Below, piece after piece: positions 9,837-18,968 of a DNA stretch of 64,000 nt. Numbering within the stretch: the first letter of the stretch is position 1; each line of letters begins with the position of its first letter. Origin of the DNA: Flavobacterium geliluteum (GTDB lineage Bacteria; Bacteroidota; Bacteroidia; Flavobacteriales; Flavobacteriaceae). The DNA is taken from positions 186,001-250,000 of the forward strand of contig NZ_JAGFBV010000002.1 in assembly GCF_017948595.1 (NCBI RefSeq), in the 5' to 3' direction. The notes under the pieces are model-generated. The model was not told the DNA's origin and made no database searches. It saw only the letters and a program-made list of their open reading frames with translations. The position numbers and the translations under genes were made by a program.

Positions 9837-10550
9837 ATGAAAATAAATTGCCTAATTATAGATGATGAGCCATTGGCTATTAATGTTATTAAAAATTATT
9901 TAGATCCTATTGAAAATTTTGAGGTAATCAATACTTTTAGTAATCCAATAGAAGGTCTTAATTTTTTGAAAAACAACAAGGTAGATGTGATTTTTCTTGA
10001 CATCAATATGCCTGTTCTTGATGGTATTAATTTTATTAAAAGTCTGGATAACCCGCCATTACTTATTATTACGAGCGCATATAGTCAGTTTGCGATCGAA
10101 ACTTACGAATTAGACGTGTTGGATTATCTGGTAAAACCAATTGAGTTTCCGAGATTGATGAAGGCATTAAATAAGGTAAGTAAAAGACTGGAAAACAACA
10201 CCCAAGTAATTACAGAAAATAATCCTGAAAGCCCTTTTATTTTTGTTAAAATTGACAAAAAAAGAATGAAGAAAATTTTCTTTAATGAAATTCTAGTCAT
10301 AGAAAGCCTGAAGGATTATTTAAAAATAAACACTTTAACAGGCAAATACATCATACACAGCACATTATCTGATTTTACAGAATTATTACCCGAAAGAAAT
10401 TTTTTAAGAATACACCGATCTTACACGATCGCCATCGATAAAATTGATGCTGTTGAAGGAAACAGTATTGAGATTGAAGGCCTTAGATATGTTATCGGTA
10501 GATCTTATATCGACCATGTAAAACAAAGAATTTTAAATTCTCCTATGTAA
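9837..10550 (+). CDS. LytTR-family response regulator
   Basis: The 237-aa protein has a receiver domain (residues 1-120) with acidic pair D9-D10, phospho-acceptor Asp55 in FLDINMP and Lys in YLVKP. A LytTR DNA-binding domain follows (about 130-230; LKDYLKINTLTGKYIIHS, FLRIHRSYTIAIDKI). It should be phosphorylated by the LytS-type kinase just upstream and bind direct-repeat sites. A strong hairpin follows the stop, so the pair forms a two-gene operon. Confidence 0.92.
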   Translation: MKINCLIIDDEPLAINVIKNYLDPIENFEVINTFSNPIEGLNFLKNNKVDVIFLDINMPVLDGINFIKSLDNPPLLIITSAYSQFAIETYELDVLDYLVKPIEFPRLMKALNKVSKRLENNTQVITENNPESPFIFVKIDKKRMKKIFFNEILVIESLKDYLKINTLTGKYIIHSTLSDFTELLPERNFLRIHRSYTIAIDKIDAVEGNSIEIEGLRYVIGRSYIDHVKQRILNSPM

Positions 10551-10573
10551 AAAAAAATTAAGTTCTCCTTCTT

Positions 10574-10599
10574 AAAAGCGTACCGTTTTGCGCTTTTTT
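10574..10599 (+). terminator. Rho-independent terminator after the LytTR regulator
   Basis: A 7-bp stem (AAAAGCG / CGCTTTT) with a 10-nt loop is followed by a T-run, 24 bp after the regulator stop codon. Confidence 0.75.
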
Positions 10600-10634
10600 C
10601 TACACTAGATTTATAACATCTCTATAAAACAAAA

Positions 10635-10662
10635 AAAATGCAACCATAAATGATTGCATTTT
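10635..10662 (-). terminator. Terminator after the nagB fusion gene
   Basis: A perfect 9-bp stem (AAAATGCAA / TTGCATTTT) has a 10-nt loop; the minus-strand side continues into a T-run (plus-strand A-run at 10631-10638). It lies 69 bp beyond the nagB stop and faces the convergent regulator terminator. Confidence 0.75.
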
Positions 10663-10730
10663 AAACATATAGGTAACTAACCAAATAAACCACATGAAAT
10701 AGTTTATTAATTTTCTAAAACAATACCAAC

Positions 10731-12644
10731 CTAAAAATGGTATCGTTTAAATGCTTCAATTGCCGAGTAATCAGCCAGTCCTAAAGCATGATATTTTTCT
10801 GCTGTCAATCTGTTTCGATCTTCAACTCTTACCCAAAATTCTCTACTGTCATCTCCCTGAAACATCACTCCATCTTTTTGAGATTGGTGATAGAAAATAG
10901 CATGACGTTTTTTAAGCACCTGATCCGGACTCATCGGAACTGCCATCTCAATCTGATAGGACTCCCATTCGTGCCAAGCCCCTCTATACAGCCAAACCCA
11001 GCAATCATTCATAAAACTATTGTGTTTTAGTCTTTTTAGAGCTTCAAATAAGCTATCCAGGCAAACTTTATGTGTTCCGTGTGGATCTGCCAGATCTCCG
11101 GCGGCATAAATTTGATGTGGTTTTACTCTTTCAATAATGTCACACATAATTTGTATATCTTCCTCTCCGAGATTATTTTTCTTTACTGTTCCTGTTTCAT
11201 AAAAAGGCAAATCAAGGAAATTTACATTTGAATCTGGCACGCCTAAATATCTCGTCGCAGCAAGAGATTCGCTTCTTCTAATTAACCCTTTTAATTTTCT
11301 AACTTCCAGCGAATCAATATCATTCTCTTTTTTAGTTTTTAAAAAGTTGATAATATCTTCAGACTCATTAGAATTTGCATTTAATGCCTTTGAAATTTCG
11401 GCAAACTTTAAAGCCTCTTCATTAGAAACTGCTATGTTTCCTGAAGTTTGATAGGCAATATGTACATCGTGTCCCTGTTCTACAAGTCGATCAAAAGTTC
11501 CTCCCATCGAAATAACATCATCATCAGGATGCGGGCTAAAAATGATAATCCTTTTTCTCTCAGGCGTAGCACGTTCAGGCCTGTAAGTATCATCAGCATT
11601 GGGTTTTCCACCTGGCCAGCCAGTAATGGTCTGCTGCATTTTGTTAAACATTTTAATATTCAAATCGTATGCAGTTCCTTCTTCTGTCAAAAGACTAGAC
11701 ATTCCATTATCGTTATAATCTTTATCCGTTAGTTTAAGAAAAGGCTTTTTAGTCAATTCGCTCAACCAAGCCACAGCTTTAAGTTTTAACTCTTCTGTCC
11801 AAACAATTGATTTAACTAACCAAGGTGTTTTTACTCGAGTCAACTCTGATGAAGCTTCGGTATCTAAAACAAACGTTGTATTTTTATGTTCTTGCAAATA
11901 CGTTGCTGGCACTCTCGAAGATATTGCTCCTTCGATAGTCTCTTTGATGATATCCGCCTTACTAATTCCCCATCCAAGAAGAACAATTCTTTTGGCATTT
12001 TTTACAGTACCAATTCCCATAGTAATCGCTTTTCGAGGCACATTATCAATTCCTAAAAATGATGATGCAGCATCTTGGCGTGTCAAATGATCTAGCGTTA
12101 TACTTCTTGTACCAGAATTAACATGAGATCCAGGCTCATTAAATCCGATATGACCTGTTCTTCCAATACCTAATAACTGAAAATCCAATCCGCCATAGGC
12201 CTTAATTTTCATTTCATAATCTATACAATATTGCTGTAGCTCTTCACTACTTATCTTTCCGTCAGGAATGTTGATATTTCCCTCCAAAATATTCACATGA
12301 TCAAAAAGATGCTCATGCATAAAATGATGATAACTTTGAATATTATTGCGATCCATCGGATAATACTCATCGAGATTAAAAGTTACCACATTAGCAAAAC
12401 TTAAACCTTCCTCTTTATGTAGTCGGACTAATTCTTCGTAAACTTTTATTGGTGAAGACCCTGTTGCTAAGCCTAAAACGCAAGGTTCATTCAACTCTTC
12501 TTTTCTTTGAATGATGTTGGCTATTTCTTGCGCTACTAATATTGAAGCTTCATGAGACGATTCGAAAATAACGTTATGAATCTTTTCAAAACGAGTTTCT
12601 TCAAACTTTCCAGCCTCACTAAAATTTATGCCTTCCTTAATCAT
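10731..12644 (-). CDS. nagB: Glucosamine-6-phosphate deaminase fused to a PIG-L-type deacetylase domain
   Basis: The 637-aa protein has two domains. Residues about 30-285 form the NagB domain: VLGLATGSSPIKVYEEL, TFNLDEYYPMD and LLGIGRTGHIGFNEPGS carry the substrate and catalytic positions of GlcN-6-P deaminase. Residues about 365-637 form a PIG-L/LmbE-like domain with zinc-ligand motif SPHPDDDVISMGG and DPHGTHKV. The fusion is common in Bacteroidota. The N-terminal half converts GlcN-6-P to fructose-6-P and ammonia. The C-terminal half could deacetylate a GlcNAc derivative but its substrate is not established. It links GlcNAc released by the neighbouring glycan enzymes to glycolysis. No signal peptide, so cytoplasmic. 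Confidence 0.93.
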   Translation of the reverse strand: MIKEGINFSEAGKFEETRFEKIHNVIFESSHEASILVAQEIANIIQRKEELNEPCVLGLATGSSPIKVYEELVRLHKEEGLSFANVVTFNLDEYYPMDRNNIQSYHHFMHEHLFDHVNILEGNINIPDGKISSEELQQYCIDYEMKIKAYGGLDFQLLGIGRTGHIGFNEPGSHVNSGTRSITLDHLTRQDAASSFLGIDNVPRKAITMGIGTVKNAKRIVLLGWGISKADIIKETIEGAISSRVPATYLQEHKNTTFVLDTEASSELTRVKTPWLVKSIVWTEELKLKAVAWLSELTKKPFLKLTDKDYNDNGMSSLLTEEGTAYDLNIKMFNKMQQTITGWPGGKPNADDTYRPERATPERKRIIIFSPHPDDDVISMGGTFDRLVEQGHDVHIAYQTSGNIAVSNEEALKFAEISKALNANSNESEDIINFLKTKKENDIDSLEVRKLKGLIRRSESLAATRYLGVPDSNVNFLDLPFYETGTVKKNNLGEEDIQIMCDIIERVKPHQIYAAGDLADPHGTHKVCLDSLFEALKRLKHNSFMNDCWVWLYRGAWHEWESYQIEMAVPMSPDQVLKKRHAIFYHQSQKDGVMFQGDDSREFWVRVEDRNRLTAEKYHALGLADYSAIEAFKRYHF

Positions 12645-12786
12645 TTAATGCTATTTCGTTTATCATTAGTATAAAATTAAGAATTAGCCTATCGATTAAA
12701 TCAAAAATTCGACCAATAACCTGTCAACTTCGGCAAAAGACATTTTTTTAGACTTGTATTTTATTCAATCCCTAAAACAGAAATAA

Positions 12787-14880
12787 TTACTCCACAATAC
12801 TAAGCTCTCCAATAGTTACAGTCTTACATCTGTCAAGACCTGATTTAGCTACAAAACGTAAATATCTTGTTCTTACCGGATCGAATGTTTTGATTTGCTC
12901 TATTGGGTTATTCTTTATATTTGAATACTCGCCTTCTGATTGTTTAGTCCAAATTTTTCCGTCTATACTACTATAAAATTCATAGTTCGAAATTAAATTA
13001 AGAGGATTGCCTACTTGTTGCGGAGTGTAAGTAAACCCTTTTATGGTGATCTCGTTTCCTAAATCAATAATTACTTCTTGTGCATGTTGATTGACATCTT
13101 CTTCAAAACCCCAGGTTGTGCCAGGATTACCATCAATAATTTTATTCACTGTTTTTAAGTCACCACTGGAAGCTGAAACAATTTTCCAATTTTCTTTAGA
13201 AACACCATACTTAACAATTCGAATAGCACTACTTATTTTCTCTTTATTATGTAATGAAATAGCCTTTATTTCGACTGCTTTATCATACTTAAAAGAACCA
13301 CTGTATTTAAAGCTTTTTGCAGTAGGTTTTGTCCCATCAAGAGTATAATAAATCGTGTTTTCTGCTTCGGAATCCATAGAAACCATTCCATTTTTATCTC
13401 TTTGTACAGCTGGCATTCGCACAAAAGTAGGCGCATTAAAGGCCTGAATATTAGAAATCACAATACTTGATTTAGAATCGGTAATATTAATCCTAAGCGC
13501 AGAAGCTGTCACTCTTTTTGTTCTCAATATTCTTTTGTAACCAATAGTTGTTTCATTGGCAATAGTTTGCCATTCTCCATCTACTTTTGCTTCAACTGTA
13601 AATACTTTAACCCGCTGTCCTAATTTTATATATTCTTGCAATAAAATCCGATTGAAAGCTGTTGGTTTTTTAAATGTAAATAATATAGAAGCTTTTTTTA
13701 CATTATCATCCGTTGCCCAATACGTTTCTTTATTTCCGTCAATTGTATTTTTAGCAGCATATTCTGTACTATTACCTCTCCAATTACTGGCACTAACTTT
13801 ACTTTTTGCAAGTACTTCTGTCTTGAAATCCTTTTTAATAATGGCTGCATATTCTTTTAATCTTTGAATATCATTTTCATGAATCAATCCTCTTTTATCA
13901 GGAGGAATATTCAATAAAAAAGTAGAATTACGACCTATAGAATGATAATAAAAATCTACCATTTCGTCTAGTGTGTGCACTTTATCATCTTCTACAGCAT
14001 GATAAAACCAACCTGGTCGTATCGAAACATTGGTTTCTCCAGGAACCCATTTTTCGCCATCTTCATGACCAGACATGTATTCTGTATAATGCACTTTTCC
14101 AGCTAAGTCATCTTTTTGACGTAAGAGACTCCAATTGGTTTCATGGGCATAACCTTCCTCGTTGCCTATCCATCTGGCCTCCGAAGGTCCAATACCCCAA
14201 ACCAATGTTTTGGGTGCTATTTTATATATTAACTCATAAGTTTCATCCCAATTGTAATATTCTAAAGTATTTATTTTTCTAATTTCATTAGCACCTCCAT
14301 AGTAACCATCGCCACCATTTGCTCCGTCAAACCACATTTCAAAAACATCTCCATAATTGGTTAGTAATTCTTTTAATTGATTTCTAAAATAAGTAATATA
14401 GGCAGGTTTACCATAATCAGGATTATTTCTATCCCAAGGTGAAAGATACAACCCTAATTTAAGTCCATATTCTTTACATGCAGCAGCCAATTCTTTAACC
14501 AAATCACCTTTGCCATTTTTCCAAGGAGAATTTTTCACAGAGCGTTCTGTGTACGCCGAAGGCCACAAGCAAAATCCATCATGATGCTTTGCGACCAATA
14601 TAATTCCTTTCATTCCAGCTTCTTTAGCAGTACGAGCCCATTGACGTACATCCAAATCACTTGGATCGAACAATTGTGGAGATTCATCACCATACCCCCA
14701 TTCTTTATTTGTAAACGTATTTAATGAAAAATGAATAAATGCATAGAATTGCATTTCGTGCCAGTCCAATTGTTTTTGCGTTGGTAAAGGGCCAAACGGC
14801 TCAGGAGGTGTAACCCGTTTCTGACCATAAATTGGAGTTAGTAAAATAAAAAAACTTAGTAATAGAAAAATATTTTTCAT
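12787..14880 (-). CDS. GH29 alpha-L-fucosidase with discoidin-type C-terminal domains
   Basis: The protein has 697 aa from the ATG at 14880; the 15 codons available upstream only delay the signal peptide (MKNIFLLLSFFILLTPIYGQ). The catalytic TIM barrel (about 30-340) includes MKGIILVAKHHDGFCLWPS and EMWFDGANGGDG, where Asp185 matches the GH29 nucleophile. Two F5/8-type carbohydrate-binding modules (about 355-470 and 560-697) flank a CHB_HEX-like domain (TIYYTLDGTKP). It removes alpha-fucose, plausibly from core-fucosylated N-glycans or mucin-type glycans, in the periplasm or outside. It lies 142 bp upstream of nagB on the same strand, possibly co-transcribed. Confidence 0.92.
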   Translation of the reverse strand: MKNIFLLLSFFILLTPIYGQKRVTPPEPFGPLPTQKQLDWHEMQFYAFIHFSLNTFTNKEWGYGDESPQLFDPSDLDVRQWARTAKEAGMKGIILVAKHHDGFCLWPSAYTERSVKNSPWKNGKGDLVKELAAACKEYGLKLGLYLSPWDRNNPDYGKPAYITYFRNQLKELLTNYGDVFEMWFDGANGGDGYYGGANEIRKINTLEYYNWDETYELIYKIAPKTLVWGIGPSEARWIGNEEGYAHETNWSLLRQKDDLAGKVHYTEYMSGHEDGEKWVPGETNVSIRPGWFYHAVEDDKVHTLDEMVDFYYHSIGRNSTFLLNIPPDKRGLIHENDIQRLKEYAAIIKKDFKTEVLAKSKVSASNWRGNSTEYAAKNTIDGNKETYWATDDNVKKASILFTFKKPTAFNRILLQEYIKLGQRVKVFTVEAKVDGEWQTIANETTIGYKRILRTKRVTASALRINITDSKSSIVISNIQAFNAPTFVRMPAVQRDKNGMVSMDSEAENTIYYTLDGTKPTAKSFKYSGSFKYDKAVEIKAISLHNKEKISSAIRIVKYGVSKENWKIVSASSGDLKTVNKIIDGNPGTTWGFEEDVNQHAQEVIIDLGNEITIKGFTYTPQQVGNPLNLISNYEFYSSIDGKIWTKQSEGEYSNIKNNPIEQIKTFDPVRTRYLRFVAKSGLDRCKTVTIGELSIVE

Positions 14881-15060
14881 CGCAGTTTTGATTAACATTT
14901 TGTTATTAAAGTAGTAACAACACAATATTAAGCAAAAAGACTTCTCTGATAAATACTATTTCGACCAACAACCTTTTTAAAAGAGTTTTGGTAAAATTTA
15001 GATGTTAAAAAAAATCCACAAGAAAAATATGATTTAAAAAAAAGAGGAAATCAAGGTAAC

Positions 15061-16230
15061 TCAACCATTAAAAATAATTTTAAAAGTGGTTCCTTTTCCT
15101 AATTGACTCTCAACAGTCACTCGCCCATTCATGGACTCAATCTGATTTTTCGTTATGTAAAGCCCTATACCATTGGCATTTTCGTGCTTGTGAAATGTTT
15201 TGTACATTCCAAACAACAGATGTCCGTACTTTTCCAGATCAATCCCTAAACCATTGTCTTTTATGGTAAACACTTTCTGTTCGTTTTCTACAAAAAAATT
15301 AAATTCAATTATTAAAGACTTTTCAGGATTGGCATATTTAATTGCATTCGTACATAAATTTTGCAAAACACTTTCAAGATAGGCGGGATTAAAATTAATC
15401 GTAGCATCTTTAGGCACATTATTTACAATGGTAGCATTATTTTTATAACTGTAAGCACTAACAATATTAAGCACTCTACTTAAATAATCGTTCAAATTGA
15501 GAGGTTTTACAACAATATCCTTACTGTTCTGTATATTGACTATTTGAGATAAATCTTCAATTGTTTTATTTAAATCATTAGAAACAATTCGAAGATACTT
15601 CATCGTCTCCCGTTTTTGAGCAAAATTATCCTCCAAATCAAACATATCCAAAAGAAGCTTAAAATTGCCCGCATGCGAATTTAAATTATGTGATACAATA
15701 TGTGAAAAATTCAGTAATCTGTTATTGTTTTGGCTGGATAACTCCGTTCTATTTATCACCTTTGATTCTTCTTTTCCCTTTTGGGATGAATCATCTATAG
15801 GAATGTCTGTACGCTGTATTTTAGAATCTGTTATATCTGTAATTCGTCCGTAAAAAGTAATACTTTGATCACTATTTATCTCACTTGTTGAGGAAATTTT
15901 AAACCAACATAACCCTTTGATGGGTAATTCTACCCTAAAAATAGTGTCCCATCTTTTTCCTTCTTTGACCGAGTCAAATAAAGATTGTTTCACAAGTTTC
16001 TTATCTTCCTGATGAATTTGATTATAAATATAAAATACTTTATTTATAAAAATCTCATCTTCTGATATTTCAAACATTTCATACACCGAATCATTTACAA
16101 ATGGCAGATCGTAATCATTACTTGGCGATACCGTTAATACAAAAAATGCATCTTGGATGTTGTCAAACAATTTTACTTTCAATTGATTAACAGTGTTTTC
16201 TATTTTCGTTTTATAAAAATTGAATTCCAT
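15061..16230 (-). CDS. PAS-domain sensor histidine kinase, cytoplasmic
   Basis: The 389-aa protein has no membrane segment. A PAS fold covers about residues 15-140, ending WFKISSTSEINSDQSITFYGRITDITD. An H-box FSHIVSHNLNSHAGNF lies near residue 180 and an ATPase domain with QNLCTNAIKYANPEK, DNGLGIDL and NGIGLYITKNQIESMNG. The H-box variant (SHNLxSHAGN) is typical of Bacteroidota PAS kinases. It is the third gene of a minus-strand operon after another kinase and a NarL-type regulator, so it may feed the same regulator. No terminator was recognised after it. Confidence 0.88.
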   Translation of the reverse strand: MEFNFYKTKIENTVNQLKVKLFDNIQDAFFVLTVSPSNDYDLPFVNDSVYEMFEISEDEIFINKVFYIYNQIHQEDKKLVKQSLFDSVKEGKRWDTIFRVELPIKGLCWFKISSTSEINSDQSITFYGRITDITDSKIQRTDIPIDDSSQKGKEESKVINRTELSSQNNNRLLNFSHIVSHNLNSHAGNFKLLLDMFDLEDNFAQKRETMKYLRIVSNDLNKTIEDLSQIVNIQNSKDIVVKPLNLNDYLSRVLNIVSAYSYKNNATIVNNVPKDATINFNPAYLESVLQNLCTNAIKYANPEKSLIIEFNFFVENEQKVFTIKDNGLGIDLEKYGHLLFGMYKTFHKHENANGIGLYITKNQIESMNGRVTVESQLGKGTTFKIIFNG

Positions 16231-16282
16231 AATTGTACTTTTTATAAATTAATAAATTTCTACATATTCTCTTGATTAGTTA

Positions 16283-16939
16283 TTATATTTTTTCTTCAAA
16301 ATACAACTGAAAAAGGTTAATTAAATCAGGTAAATTATCTATTCCAAGTTTTTCAAAAATTCTGTTTTTATAGCTATTAACTGTAATAATATCTTTTTTT
16401 GACTTTAATAATTCCAGAATTTCTAAGTTTCCATATCCTTTGATTAACAATCTTGCGACTTCAATTTCTTGATTTGATAAAATATCCAACGGATTTACTA
16501 TTGTTTTTGAAATAAAAGAATCTAAGATTCTCTCTTTTATATTTTGACTAATATATTGCCCTGATGAAATCATAGTATTAATTGCAAATTTCATTTCATC
16601 TTCTGAACTTCCTTTATTCAAATAGCCTGATGCCCCATTATTCAGGTAGCGCATAGCATAAATATTTTCATCACAGGCAGAAAATACAAGTATTTTAATA
16701 TCTGGTTGGATTGCTTTTATTTCTGCCAGAATATTCAAACTATTGCCATCCGGAAAATGAACATCCAGAACCAATAAATCAACGTAAACTTCACTTAATA
16801 TTTTAAAAATATCTTTGAAAGATCCTGCTTTAAAAACCTCAGCATTTAAAAATAAATCCTTAAATATCAAAGAAATACCTTGACGCACTACGCTGTGATC
16901 ATCGGCAATTAAAAAATTATATTGATCTGATGATTTCAT
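16283..16939 (-). CDS. NarL/LuxR-type response regulator
   Basis: The 218-aa protein has a receiver domain (about 8-125) with acidic pair DD at 13-14, phospho-acceptor Asp59 in LLVLDVHFPDG and a GASGYLNKG Lys. A LuxR-type helix-turn-helix (about 150-215; LSNQEIEVARLLIKGYGNLEI, TVNSYKNRIFEKLGI) follows. It is clearly paralogous to the orphan regulator at 44258-44884, sharing NPLD-LS...GNLEI and the YKNR...EKL recognition region. It sits between two kinases in one operon next to the adhesin locus, whose genes it may control. Confidence 0.9.
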   Translation of the reverse strand: MKSSDQYNFLIADDHSVVRQGISLIFKDLFLNAEVFKAGSFKDIFKILSEVYVDLLVLDVHFPDGNSLNILAEIKAIQPDIKILVFSACDENIYAMRYLNNGASGYLNKGSSEDEMKFAINTMISSGQYISQNIKERILDSFISKTIVNPLDILSNQEIEVARLLIKGYGNLEILELLKSKKDIITVNSYKNRIFEKLGIDNLPDLINLFQLYFEEKI

Positions 16940-17025
16940 TTGTAATTAAATTATTGCAACTCTGTTCACTAACTCATCAACTATTCTAGAAATGTTTACT
17001 CGAAACAATCATAGGTCTTTAAAAT

Positions 17026-18777
17026 TTATACCAGATTTAATATTAAATTAAAAGTAACCTTGGTACCTTTGCGTTCTTTACTTTCTACATGTATTTCTCC
17101 TCCAAATAATTCGACTATTTCCTTACACAGGTTCAAGCCTAAACCTACACCTAAATCATTGACTTTTGTCGAGACTGTTCCTTGATAATATAGCTCAAAT
17201 ATGTTTTTTAAGTCATTTTCGGCAATACCAATTCCTTGATCTTGAACTTCTATTTTTAAGTTCAGTTTAGTACCCGAAATATAGTCCAGATCAATAGTAA
17301 TTATTATCAATCCATTTTCTGAAAACTTATTTGCGTTACCAATTATGTTATAAAAAAGCTGATGAATTTTTATAGCATCTGACAGTACTTCATAATCAAA
17401 ATCTAAGTTGGAATTTACCTTTATTTTATTTCCTTTGGTTTCGACCAACGAAGCCATAGAAGAAATAATCTGCTTGATTTCTGTTTGTAAATAAAACTTC
17501 TTGTCATTTAATTTTGGTTTATGATTTTCATCTTTAGAATACTCTAAAATCTGATTCGCTAAAAGTTGCAGTGAATTAGTGGTAAACTGGATAGATTTGA
17601 AAGTTTCTTTTATTTCAATATCTTTTATCGAGGAACTTATCATTTTACTATAAATAGAAATAATACTCAAGGGAGACCTAATTTCATGGCTTATCATACC
17701 CATAATTCTATTCTTAAAATTCAGGCTTTGTAGTATCTTATTCTGCGCATTTGTTAATCTTTTTTCATATCCAAAAGCCATTCGTGTAAAACTGAAAAGT
17801 ATAATTGATATTACAAACATTAATACTAAAAGCAGGATTATAGAATAATTTCTAACTGTGATATTTGATTTGTATCTGTCCTCCAGCTGTTTTTGAGTGT
17901 TCTGTTGAAGCGCACTCAAAGAATTACTGTAATTAGGTATTATTTGTCCTTGCAAGTCAAGGAGTTTGCTATTAAGTTGGGTCAATTTTGAGTCTTGATT
18001 TGTCAAACTCGAAAAAGACTTTTTTAAGCTATTAAATTCATTTTCATAATATTTATTGGTAGCATTAAAAACATTTTCTACCTGATCTTCAATACTTCCT
18101 GAAACTACTTTATCATTATATTTCATAGTGACAATGATATTAAGATGCTCTTTTTGTACATCAATTTTACCAGCTAATGCATCTCCAAGTCTTAAGAACA
18201 ATCCTTTGCGTGATACACTGTCAACTTTTATATAAAAATCTGTTTTAATACTGTCTAAAATCTTTTTATATTCAAATTTATTGAGCTTAAATGAGTCTGA
18301 TGAATATTTTTTATCGGGATTAATTTGTATTGCTATAATAGAATCAATATCAGATTTTAAAGATAAAATATCAGATTCTGACTTGCTCTTTTCCATCAAA
18401 ATCCTTTTAAATTCCTGATTTTTTTCGGTAAATAAACTCAAACTATCCACTAGACGATTTATCTCGTTAAGAGAACCCGTATAGTTTTGAAAAGAAACCT
18501 CATCTTTATAATTTATATAATCATTAAAATACTTTTGAGAATTAATGAAGGACCTATTTACTTTATTGGTTACAAGTGAAATTTTATTTAAGGTGTTGAT
18601 AGAGTCAAAAGCTTTCGCAATCTGGACTTCATTTGAAGTTTCGTTATACCAGAGGATAATGACAACAACTTGCAAAAAAACAACACATGCCAGCAAAGTA
18701 TAATGAATTACTTTCCTGTGTCTAAATTTTAGTTTTATAAAACTAAACGTATTACCTATAAAATGCTTTCTGATCAA
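17026..18777 (-). CDS. Membrane-bound sensor histidine kinase with large extracytoplasmic coiled-coil domain
   Basis: The 583-aa protein has one membrane helix at about 23-44, a helical, coiled-coil-rich extracytoplasmic region at 45-308 and a second helix at about 311-331. The HisKA motif MISHEIRSPLS has His364, and the ATPase domain includes IIGNANKFSENG, DQGIGIAEND and GVGLGLNLCKEIVELFGG. No HAMP domain is obvious. It is the first gene of the kinase-regulator-kinase operon, and its promoter region carries the palindrome shared with the giant adhesin gene. It could report on envelope or surface state. Confidence 0.9.
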   Translation of the reverse strand: MIRKHFIGNTFSFIKLKFRHRKVIHYTLLACVVFLQVVVIILWYNETSNEVQIAKAFDSINTLNKISLVTNKVNRSFINSQKYFNDYINYKDEVSFQNYTGSLNEINRLVDSLSLFTEKNQEFKRILMEKSKSESDILSLKSDIDSIIAIQINPDKKYSSDSFKLNKFEYKKILDSIKTDFYIKVDSVSRKGLFLRLGDALAGKIDVQKEHLNIIVTMKYNDKVVSGSIEDQVENVFNATNKYYENEFNSLKKSFSSLTNQDSKLTQLNSKLLDLQGQIIPNYSNSLSALQQNTQKQLEDRYKSNITVRNYSIILLLVLMFVISIILFSFTRMAFGYEKRLTNAQNKILQSLNFKNRIMGMISHEIRSPLSIISIYSKMISSSIKDIEIKETFKSIQFTTNSLQLLANQILEYSKDENHKPKLNDKKFYLQTEIKQIISSMASLVETKGNKIKVNSNLDFDYEVLSDAIKIHQLFYNIIGNANKFSENGLIIITIDLDYISGTKLNLKIEVQDQGIGIAENDLKNIFELYYQGTVSTKVNDLGVGLGLNLCKEIVELFGGEIHVESKERKGTKVTFNLILNLV

Positions 18778-18835
18778 AATTTATATTTTAATTCAATTTT
18801 TGAATTTATATTTATTTTTATTTATGAGTTGAAGG

Positions 18836-18904
18836 CAAAAGTACTTCTCTAAAGCAAAACGTTTTGTAGTACGTTTGACAATCCCATGTAGAACTTGTTC
18901 TACA
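18836..18904 (-). promoter_or_regulatory. Predicted promoter and operator of the kinase operon (GTAGAA-N4-TTCTAC palindrome)
   Basis: On the minus strand TACTTTTG (plus 18836-18843) matches the Bacteroidota -7 box TAnnTTTG. Plus-strand half-site GTAG is at 18866. A perfect palindrome GTAGAACTTGTTCTAC lies at 18888-18903, extended to 9-bp-flanked TGTAGAAC-TT-GTTCTACA at 18887-18904. No good -33 element is visible, which fits activator dependence. The layout recurs at 43759-43826. The sequence is observed; promoter function is inferred. Confidence 0.55.
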
Positions 18905-18968
18905 ATTTATTTTGTTATTAACGCTACTTCTGGGCAGAATTAACAAAAATCATGACGCATATTTATCT

